Of a DNA stretch of 64,000 nucleotides, positions 36,177 to 43,067 are shown piece by piece. The DNA is from Paenibacillus vietnamensis (GTDB lineage Bacteria; Bacillota; Bacilli; Paenibacillales; Paenibacillaceae). The position numbers and the translations under genes were made by a program. The DNA is taken from contig NZ_JAHMHW010000010.1 of NCBI RefSeq assembly GCF_020169515.1, positions 62,001 through 126,000 of the forward strand, read 5' to 3'. The notes under the pieces were generated by a model, which worked only from the letters and a program-made list of their open reading frames with translations, ran no database searches and was not told the origin of the DNA. Each line of letters begins with the position of its first letter. Positions within the stretch are counted from its first letter, which is position 1.

Positions 36177-38867
36177 TTATTCGTTCCCTTCTATTAGCAG
36201 CTTCAACAGTACTTTGGCTCCCGGCTTGAACAGATCCACATTGCCTTTCCCCGGCAACTGCACACAGCTCGGACAGCCTTCGTTGCATGGGCAGCTCTCG
36301 ATGAGATGCAGCGCTTTGCACATGACTTTGGCATGATGATCGTAAATCGCTTCAATCGTTCCAAGGCCAGATCCGTTCTCTCCATAAAATCCGATAACCG
36401 GCCGGCCTGCGAATGCGGTCATTGCGCTTGCCGAAAATCCCGTAAAATCATTCGCATCGCAAATGATCATATCCGGAATGACCGATGTCATCGCATGCTG
36501 CGCGGCATGCAGAGACGCCTCGGCAAGTAGCTCAGCGGTTCTGATCTCGTCAGCCCACTCTGCCGTTTCGCCCTTCAAGCGGCTCCAAATCGTATCCGAA
36601 ATGGCCAGCCAAGTTCCTTCCGGCGCAAAGCTGGTCGTATAGGGATGTTCCAGCTGTACTTGCTCGGAGTCGCTCTTTTGCCCAAAATAAATTTTCTTAT
36701 AGCCAAACACATTCCGTCTAATCTCCAGCTCTCCATACAACAACTTGCTTTCATGTAGCTCCTGCACTCGTGTTGTCTGAAGAATATCAATGATATCCCG
36801 ATATGTAGACTGGGTGTGGTAGGTCAGCTCTGAGACCGGCAGTAGAGTGATTTCTCCCTTTCTGCGATTGATGGAATCCACCTTGTAGGTCCGATCACCG
36901 GGAGTCCAATAAATGGCTCCTTCGTGAAAATCGCGAAAAGCGCTCCACTCATCCAAGCCGTCAACAACCGACTGGTTTTGCCCCCGAATCGTCACGCTGT
37001 AGCTCTTGCCGGACACCGAACGGAGACTGAATCTTTGATCGGCTGCGCCTTTATCCTCGGTTACGGCGGCTGCAGATACCTGCAGTACCGAACGAATGAC
37101 CTCTTCGTGCATATCAGGAAACATGCCTTGTAAATCTTCTTCCGTTAAACGCCGGCCGATCTCATCCATAAGCAAAGGAAGATGAAGATTAAGCAGCTTA
37201 AGATTGGTTGGATTAATTCTCACAACCTCCGGTGCTTTGTTAATAAATTCATTCGGATTGCGCATGTAATATTGCTGCAGCGGATCGTCCTGCCAGATCA
37301 GAATAGCGACGCCCTCTCCTTTTCGGCCGACACGACCAATCTGCTGGGAAAAGGCTGCTTTCGAGCCCGGATAGCCAACAAGCAGCGCCAGACTTAAATC
37401 CCCGACATCGATTCCGACCTCCAAGGCATTCGTGCTAATGATGACGTGGATATCATGGGATTTGAGTCGTTCAATAATCCGTTTGCGAGTCTCGTTCGGT
37501 AAAATGCCCGTGTAAAACGCTGCGAGCTTCTCTCCTTCTACTCGATCCTTGGCCAACCGCAGCGGCTGCCTCAAGACATCCTTGATATAGCGAGTGAACA
37601 CCATCGTCTGACTGCGGGAAGGTTGAAAAATAATGCTTTTGATCACCTTCTGATTCACCGTCATCGCTTGTTTGGCAATCGTAATCGCATCCGTAGACGG
37701 CGCGCGGCGGGCAAGCTCTCCGTCGGATAAACCAGGATTCCACAATATAATTTCCTTATGCTTATGAGCAGATCCATCTGTATCAATCAGTCGAAAACTG
37801 CCCAGGCCAGTGAGCTCTTCGGCAAGTTTTACTGGGTTATCAATCGTAGCCGAGCTGGCAATAACCTGAATAGGCTGTGTGTTTCCAAGCTCCCGACACA
37901 CTTTGATCAATCGTCGCATGACCAGAGCCACGTGGCTGCCGAAGGTGCCTCGATACATATGCATTTCGTCGAGTACGATGAATCGCAGGCTGCGAAGGAA
38001 GCTACGAATATGCTGCCCGGTCGCATACTTCTGCTTCTGTACCTGTCCGAGGATGGAGTAGTGAAGCATATCCGGATTGGACATCCACACTTGAGCATTC
38101 GCCATGATCCGCTGCCGCGGACCGTTCTCCGTATCGCCATCCAATCGGCCAACATGGATGAATCGTTCACCCAGCTCAAGATGCGTCTCGAACCAGTCGT
38201 CAAGCGAGCCTGTCTCTGAAGATTGTTTAACACTAAATCGTTTGATTTGATCCAACTGATCGTTCGCCAACGCTTTTGTCGGGAACAGATACAGGGCTCG
38301 ATCCTCGGAATGATGATAGAGATGACTTAGAATCGGCAAATTGTAAGACATGGTTTTCCCGGAGGAAGTGGACGTGACCAGCACGACATTCGCTCCTTCT
38401 TGAACAGCTTCAGCCGCTTGCGCTTGATGAATGTACAACTGCTTGATTCCCATTTGGTTAATTGCATCCTTTACCGGCTGCGGAATGAATGCCGGAATAT
38501 CGGCGAATACAGCTTCTTTCGCGGGCAGCGTATGGATATGAACCTCCGCATTCTCTTCGGCGGCGAGCGTCTTCAGCTTCTCAAGCAATTCCTGTGCCGA
38601 AAACTCGCTGCTAGTCACACCCGGGATCCGGGTATCCTCGCACAATGGCGCTTCCTCTTTATCTAACGGAACCTCAGCTTGGCAATCTGGGCAATACGTT
38701 CCCTCTGTATGATTCAGATATGCTTCGCTAATAGGCGACCAATCCGAACACTTGATACCGCTTGGTTTGTACTCCAGATTTCGCTGCTCCCCTATCCCCC
38801 TAATTCTATGAGATATTTGAACGGCTTTTAGCATGCTTGAACATGCCGAACATTTCAGAAACGCCAC
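36177..38867 (-). CDS. DEAD/DEAH helicase with C-terminal DUF1998 (MrfA/YprA-like), copy B
   Basis: An 896-residue paralogue of copy A. The GTG at 38867 is the start: GAGGGGGAG lies 5 bases before it, while a longer reading from 38927 runs through the upstream palindrome. The N-terminus has two Cys pairs (CSACSS and, about 50 residues on, CPDCQAE) suggesting a zinc ribbon. The core has YIHQAQAAEAVQEGANVVLV, SSGKTMSYN, DEMH in IVLDEMHMYRG, SATIDNPVKLAEEL, EVGIDVGDLSLALLVGYPG and QQIGRVGRKG; DUF1998 ends in SCPCNEGCPSCVQL. MrfA enzymes act in DNA repair; two diverged copies in tandem ahead of a pPIWI-RE triad suggest a partnered defence role. Confidence 0.87.
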   Translation of the reverse strand: MAFLKCSACSSMLKAVQISHRIRGIGEQRNLEYKPSGIKCSDWSPISEAYLNHTEGTYCPDCQAEVPLDKEEAPLCEDTRIPGVTSSEFSAQELLEKLKTLAAEENAEVHIHTLPAKEAVFADIPAFIPQPVKDAINQMGIKQLYIHQAQAAEAVQEGANVVLVTSTSSGKTMSYNLPILSHLYHHSEDRALYLFPTKALANDQLDQIKRFSVKQSSETGSLDDWFETHLELGERFIHVGRLDGDTENGPRQRIMANAQVWMSNPDMLHYSILGQVQKQKYATGQHIRSFLRSLRFIVLDEMHMYRGTFGSHVALVMRRLIKVCRELGNTQPIQVIASSATIDNPVKLAEELTGLGSFRLIDTDGSAHKHKEIILWNPGLSDGELARRAPSTDAITIAKQAMTVNQKVIKSIIFQPSRSQTMVFTRYIKDVLRQPLRLAKDRVEGEKLAAFYTGILPNETRKRIIERLKSHDIHVIISTNALEVGIDVGDLSLALLVGYPGSKAAFSQQIGRVGRKGEGVAILIWQDDPLQQYYMRNPNEFINKAPEVVRINPTNLKLLNLHLPLLMDEIGRRLTEEDLQGMFPDMHEEVIRSVLQVSAAAVTEDKGAADQRFSLRSVSGKSYSVTIRGQNQSVVDGLDEWSAFRDFHEGAIYWTPGDRTYKVDSINRRKGEITLLPVSELTYHTQSTYRDIIDILQTTRVQELHESKLLYGELEIRRNVFGYKKIYFGQKSDSEQVQLEHPYTTSFAPEGTWLAISDTIWSRLKGETAEWADEIRTAELLAEASLHAAQHAMTSVIPDMIICDANDFTGFSASAMTAFAGRPVIGFYGENGSGLGTIEAIYDHHAKVMCKALHLIESCPCNEGCPSCVQLPGKGNVDLFKPGAKVLLKLLIEGNE

Positions 38868-38882
38868 GCTAACTCCCCCTCG

Positions 38883-38910
38883 TTTAATAATATTAATTAA
38901 TATTATTAAA
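38883..38910. promoter_or_regulatory. perfect 28-bp A/T palindrome, probable operator
   Basis: TTTAATAATATTAA (38883-38896) is followed at once by its exact inverse complement (38897-38910), with no spacer. It lies 15 bases before the GTG of helicase copy B, the first gene of the probable five-gene operon, and overlaps the region where a -10 box would lie (TAATAT, with TTGTCT about 16 bases upstream). A dimeric repressor bound here would block transcription or initiation. No regulator gene is adjacent. Confidence 0.6.
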
Positions 38911-39023
38911 CCATAGTGATAAGACAATAGGCTGTCATGGAATGTATGTTCGCAGGTAAAATTTTATATATTTATAATTTCGAAAGCATAGGTCGAAAGA
39001 CCTTGTTGCAAGATAAAAAGAAA

Positions 39024-39046
39024 GACGACCAACGGAGATGGTCGCC
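39024..39046 (-). terminator. terminator after the PIN nuclease gene
   Basis: GACGACCA (39024-39031) pairs with TGGTCGCC (39039-39046) with one G-T and a 7-base loop; on the minus strand TTTCTTTTTAT follows. It closes the AAA/PIN unit and separates it from the helicase operon. Confidence 0.85.
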
Positions 39047-39094
39047 TTTATGAGGACATTAAATTATATTTGAAAATAATGTTTGAAAAGCATT

Positions 39095-39592
39095 CTAAAT
39101 CATCGAACAAATTTCATTCACATCATAGACTTGTAAGCCCAACTCTTCTGTCAAATAATTTAAGACCTTTTGTTTTTCTGCCGCTTTCTCTTCTTTTCCT
39201 TTTCCATAATCGCTATCTTCCGTAACGATTACTCCTCCCGAGTTAAGAGTAACCGCTACAAAGGTTTGATCGGTCTCCTCGTGGAAGCCCAATTCCAATA
39301 GTCTCTTTCGAACCTTCTGGTCAAGGTTTCCGTCCACATATTGAATTTGATTATTCGTTTGCATATGAACAAACCATTTTTGAAAGAGCGGGTCATCTTT
39401 CATATTATCGCGATACTCTTTCATTACAACATCCGAATAGTCTACTGGCAGCACCTGAGATTTTCGATTGTAGAATGTATTTAGAAACGTCAACAACGTC
39501 ATCAGATCCTTCTCGATAAACCCCTTGACCAAAATATTCGTATCTACAACAATGATCGTCAATGACCCTGAATTATGGTTTTGATTTTCCAT
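39095..39592 (-). CDS. PIN-domain nuclease partner of the AAA ATPase
   Basis: A 165-residue PIN nuclease. I chose the ATG at 39592; a TTG at 39604 is the alternative. The metal-binding acids are in place: Asp17 in VVDTNILVKG, the Glu of SDVVMKEYRDNM near 62, and the C-terminal Asp/Glu pair in VIVTEDSDYGKG near 132. PIN domains cut RNA in a metal-dependent way and are common toxins. The gene overlaps the 3' end of the ATPase gene by 20 bases, so the two are co-translated; the arrangement recalls two-gene 'sensor ATPase plus effector nuclease' systems such as PARIS, though I cannot assign it to a named family. Confidence 0.8.
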   Translation of the reverse strand: MENQNHNSGSLTIIVVDTNILVKGFIEKDLMTLLTFLNTFYNRKSQVLPVDYSDVVMKEYRDNMKDDPLFQKWFVHMQTNNQIQYVDGNLDQKVRKRLLELGFHEETDQTFVAVTLNSGGVIVTEDSDYGKGKEEKAAEKQKVLNYLTEELGLQVYDVNEICSMI

Positions 39593-40916
39593 TGATTTTA
39601 GCAATCGCCTCGCTCAGCTTTAGACTTTCCGCGAAATCATCGGAGAAGAACGCATGAAATGCGTCAGGGATATGAGTAAACTCTCCTTTTTCGTTTATGT
39701 TCAGTTGATGTACAACGCTTTCGCTCTTTGTCTTCTCAATAAAATGAACGGCGACTTCGTTATTTGTAATACATTCGTCGCTGTTTTCTTCATTTAATGT
39801 CGTTTCCGCAATTCTTCTTCTCAGACGAAGCAGCAAATGCTCACTATGAGTCTCTACAATAAAGATCTTACCCGTGTCCCTCTGCATCTCAATCAACATG
39901 TCGGCAAGATCTGCTTGCGCTTTGGGATGTAGATGGATTTCCGGCTGCTCAATGAGCACAATTTGTTTTTTATTGATGTAACCCTGTACGATAATCGGAA
40001 GAATCTGCGATATGCCGAACCCGACATCCTTAATATTAACCTTGATATCAGAAGCAATATCCTTGAGAATTAGTTGAAAACCGAAATTATACGATTTCCA
40101 TTCAAATCGGTAGCCGTACTTCTCAAGCCAGCGGTTTACTTTTATAGTCAAATCATCCGAGTTATCCTTTCGATCCAAATACAAAATCTTTAGCGCGTCT
40201 TCCCCATATCTTCCTACTTCAACGGGGTTCTCGCCTGCAAATTGATAGAATCGTTCCACTTCACTTCTTAACGGTCCTATATGAGAAAGGCTTTTAAAAA
40301 CATCTATCAAAGTTTCACGGATAGAATCGGTTAACAGCTTGACAGGATGGTCTTTAAATTTCTCGTCTTTCAGCACGGGCAGAAAATTAAACCATTCTGT
40401 CTTAATATTAGCCTTCGTGATTTCATCAAAAACGTCTGACTGGTAGGTTCCAAGATTCAAATTTCGCGGGTTCCGTTTCAATGTCAATAAATTTTTTGAT
40501 GTTGAATCCATCACTGAAAATCCTGAGATGAAATTCGTTTCCTTTGTCTTATTAAAGCCAAAACGAATTATAAAGCTGATCTCACTCGTATTTAAATTTT
40601 TCACTTTTTTCCCGATGCTGGACGAAAGATCAAGCTTACAATGAAGTTCAATAGGCTGATCGTGATTAGCTACGTGATTGTAGGCAACCTCTTCATAATT
40701 GCCCAAATCGACACCTCTCTTGTCCGCGAGGAAGGAGAAGGTTACAGGCACTTCAAGTGCCGGATTCTGCAAACTTTGCTTCAATAACAGCAATGAATTG
40801 AGTATACTCGTTTTGCCGGATGAATTCAGACCAAAGAGAAGTGTAATATCTTTGAAATCTATCCACTTTGAATCCTGAAACGCTTTAAATCTGACCAAAC
40901 GCAGAGCTTTTAACAT
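39573..40916 (-). CDS. AAA ATPase, OLD/SMC-like (AAA_15/DUF3696 type)
   Basis: A 447-residue ABC/SMC-type ATPase. Walker A is GLNSSGKTS (29-37), signature loop DVGFGISQILPIIVQ and Walker B QIVLIEQPEIHLHPKAQADL, followed by the His switch FIVETHSEHLLLRLRRR. The C-terminal tail (GEFTHIPDAFHAFFSDDFAE) follows the DUF3696 ending. No TOPRIM nuclease domain is present, so unlike OLD proteins it has no nuclease of its own; the overlapping PIN gene would supply it. RBS ACGGGGTG lies 8 bases before the ATG and a good promoter lies at 40950-40976. In ATPase/nuclease pairs the ATPase senses a phage trigger; that role is inferred. Confidence 0.87.
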   Translation of the reverse strand: MLKALRLVRFKAFQDSKWIDFKDITLLFGLNSSGKTSILNSLLLLKQSLQNPALEVPVTFSFLADKRGVDLGNYEEVAYNHVANHDQPIELHCKLDLSSSIGKKVKNLNTSEISFIIRFGFNKTKETNFISGFSVMDSTSKNLLTLKRNPRNLNLGTYQSDVFDEITKANIKTEWFNFLPVLKDEKFKDHPVKLLTDSIRETLIDVFKSLSHIGPLRSEVERFYQFAGENPVEVGRYGEDALKILYLDRKDNSDDLTIKVNRWLEKYGYRFEWKSYNFGFQLILKDIASDIKVNIKDVGFGISQILPIIVQGYINKKQIVLIEQPEIHLHPKAQADLADMLIEMQRDTGKIFIVETHSEHLLLRLRRRIAETTLNEENSDECITNNEVAVHFIEKTKSESVVHQLNINEKGEFTHIPDAFHAFFSDDFAESLKLSEAIAKINGKSKP

Positions 40917-40949
40917 GTGGTGTTCACCCCGTTTCTTATATATTAATAC

Positions 40950-40976
40950 ATTATATCCTACGTTAATGCATGTAAA
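40950..40976 (-). promoter_or_regulatory. promoter of the AAA/PIN unit
   Basis: On the minus strand TTTACA (40971-40976) is followed after 15 bases by a perfect TATAAT (40950-40955), 33 bases before the ATG. It lies in the 81-base gap after brxL, so the pair can be expressed independently of BREX. Confidence 0.6.
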
Positions 40977-40997
40977 CTTTACCCGACGCTGAATAAT

Positions 40998-43055
40998 TCA
41001 TTCTACCCCCAAAGCCTTAAACACAGCATCTTCAGCACTCTGGTAGAAAATAATATTAAAGCATCCGATCAATTCAGACGGAACCGTTCCAAGGTCAACA
41101 GCAGATGTAATCGGGATTAAAACTTTCTTTGCGCCGCTATCCAAACAAACCTGCAGCGTATTCGCAAGCTCCTCAACCTTCATGATTGTGCCACCAATAC
41201 TCAAATCTCCAAGCACGACAACAGTGCTAAGTGTAGGTTTATTGAGAGCCACCGAACAAATTGCCACTACTGCCGGCAAGGTCAGATACTTAGTCATACC
41301 AATTCCATTCAAATCCTGGACGTGCATGAGATAGTCCTTAGTGGTCGTGCTAATGGATCCACTAATATTTCTGCCATTCGCTTTCAGATATCGGTACGCT
41401 GTATCCACAGCTTCCTTCGCTTCACGATCCGAACCTATCCCGGTTCTTTCAAACTTACCGGTTCCTGTGGTCATCTGCATTTCCAGCTTATAAACACCGA
41501 TCATGCCCGACTTTCCATGTGCTATCGTATAAATGTGGCCAGGCTTGCCCATACCTTCCGGAATCAACTTGCCACCGCCTTGCTCTGGCACAGACACATA
41601 CTCTTCACTAAAGGATTCGTGATCAATATAAGAAAAGTTTACATCATAGAACTCCATGCCGCCAATCTTTTTCAGCTGCTCCTTCACCCTACGCCGCATT
41701 TCCAGAGCAAACCTCAAAATCTCCTCTACGCTGTCTTTTGTATACTTTCCGTCTGGATGAATCAGCTTAATAAGTCCGGACACTGTTTTCTTAACTGCAA
41801 TAACATCACGCTGATTCAGATTATTACCCAGTTTGTAGTATTTATCATAAGCATCGCCATAAGAAATCTTTCTTAACTCGCGCATGATCTCCGAGAAGTA
41901 GTCTGTGATAAACCCATAGTCATTGGTAAAATACTCAGGTCGATACTTAGGAATTTCCCAACCAGGAATATAGCAATGCATACGATCCAGAAAAGCTGAA
42001 TCATTCGCCATTACATCAGGAAACGGATCGAACAGATGAGAAGTCTTCAATACAACGTCTACACTTTGATTAATATTCCCAACAAAGGTCATAGACGCAT
42101 AAGCGTTCTTTTCTTCTTTGCCTCTTGCGAATGAACCAGATGCCATATAGTCCTTCATAATCTGAACACCATCATGATCCTTAAACCTGATTCCCGCTAC
42201 TTCATCAAAGGCTACACAATCCCACATGCCGACCAGCCCAACAGTCTTGTTTGCCATATTATAGAAAAGGTTCGCAACTGTAGTTTGACCTCCAGAAACC
42301 AGAATACTATTAGGACTAATCTCCTTATAAATATGAGATTTACCTGTTCCTCTTGGCCCCAGTTCACAGAGATTATAATTATTCTCGATCATCGGAATCA
42401 ATCTGGCCAGATGCAGCCATTTCACCCGTTTATTAAACTGAGATGGCTCCATCCCCGTACTTCTCAGAACAAGATCAATCCATTCTTCATCGCTGAAATG
42501 TGCTCTGGCAGCCTTAACCTCTTCGATATCAAGACTTGGCATCTGAATAGGTGTCAGCTTACGTATGATAAAGGGACTCCGGTTTTTATCTGCCTCATCA
42601 TAAAAATATTCCATCTGAACGATGCACCAAATACCACCGCTAAGTAAACGTTCATATTCGGTAACATACCTCTCCGCAATGGGTACACCCTTAATCCCCA
42701 GATTGGAGAATTCAGCTTCATATATATCATCTTTTAAATTTAGCTTAACTGACAACCTATCAATGACCGTATAGCTGCCCCTCTCACGAAGCTTGGAGAT
42801 GATCTTCTGCGCTTCATCCGGGCGCACATAATTTTCGGCCAGAATTTGCTTTACATTCATCACCCCGGCCTCAATCTCTTCTTCATCCATGGAAGAGCAG
42901 TACATCCCAAGCAGATATTCCAGCACATAGACTGGAACGTTAGCCCCCTCCTTGATCTTCTTGGTCAGGTCTTTTCTAACAATCTTACCCATGAAATAAT
43001 TTTTCAATTTGTCAACCAACTCAGATCGGCTTTCCGTTCCCTGCTGATCGCCCAT
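40998..43055 (-). CDS. brxL: BREX protein BrxL (Lon-like AAA+)
   Basis: A 685-residue AAA+ protein with the BrxL layout. Residues 1-200 are the DNA-binding N-terminal part; Walker A is GPRGTGKSHIYK (233-244); Walker B is VAFDEVAGIRF. The C-terminal 150 residues are Lon-protease-like: LNGIGMTKYLTLPAVVAICS, GDLSIGGTIMKVEELANT, and CLDSGAKKVLIP, with Lys in the catalytic position; the serine of true Lon is not evident. BrxL forms hexameric rings on DNA and is needed for phage exclusion rather than for methylation. It is the last gene of the BREX operon, starting 12 bases after the pglZ stop. Confidence 0.93.
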   Translation of the reverse strand: MGDQQGTESRSELVDKLKNYFMGKIVRKDLTKKIKEGANVPVYVLEYLLGMYCSSMDEEEIEAGVMNVKQILAENYVRPDEAQKIISKLRERGSYTVIDRLSVKLNLKDDIYEAEFSNLGIKGVPIAERYVTEYERLLSGGIWCIVQMEYFYDEADKNRSPFIIRKLTPIQMPSLDIEEVKAARAHFSDEEWIDLVLRSTGMEPSQFNKRVKWLHLARLIPMIENNYNLCELGPRGTGKSHIYKEISPNSILVSGGQTTVANLFYNMANKTVGLVGMWDCVAFDEVAGIRFKDHDGVQIMKDYMASGSFARGKEEKNAYASMTFVGNINQSVDVVLKTSHLFDPFPDVMANDSAFLDRMHCYIPGWEIPKYRPEYFTNDYGFITDYFSEIMRELRKISYGDAYDKYYKLGNNLNQRDVIAVKKTVSGLIKLIHPDGKYTKDSVEEILRFALEMRRRVKEQLKKIGGMEFYDVNFSYIDHESFSEEYVSVPEQGGGKLIPEGMGKPGHIYTIAHGKSGMIGVYKLEMQMTTGTGKFERTGIGSDREAKEAVDTAYRYLKANGRNISGSISTTTKDYLMHVQDLNGIGMTKYLTLPAVVAICSVALNKPTLSTVVVLGDLSIGGTIMKVEELANTLQVCLDSGAKKVLIPITSAVDLGTVPSELIGCFNIIFYQSAEDAVFKALGVE

Positions 43056-43067
43056 ATGATCACCGTC

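Noticed and set aside
33420..38867. Reading the two helicases as DISARM drmA/drmB
   Set aside because: In DISARM the DUF1998 protein and helicase are separate and accompanied by a PLD protein and a methyltransferase; here each protein carries both helicase and DUF1998 and no drmC or drmMI is present.
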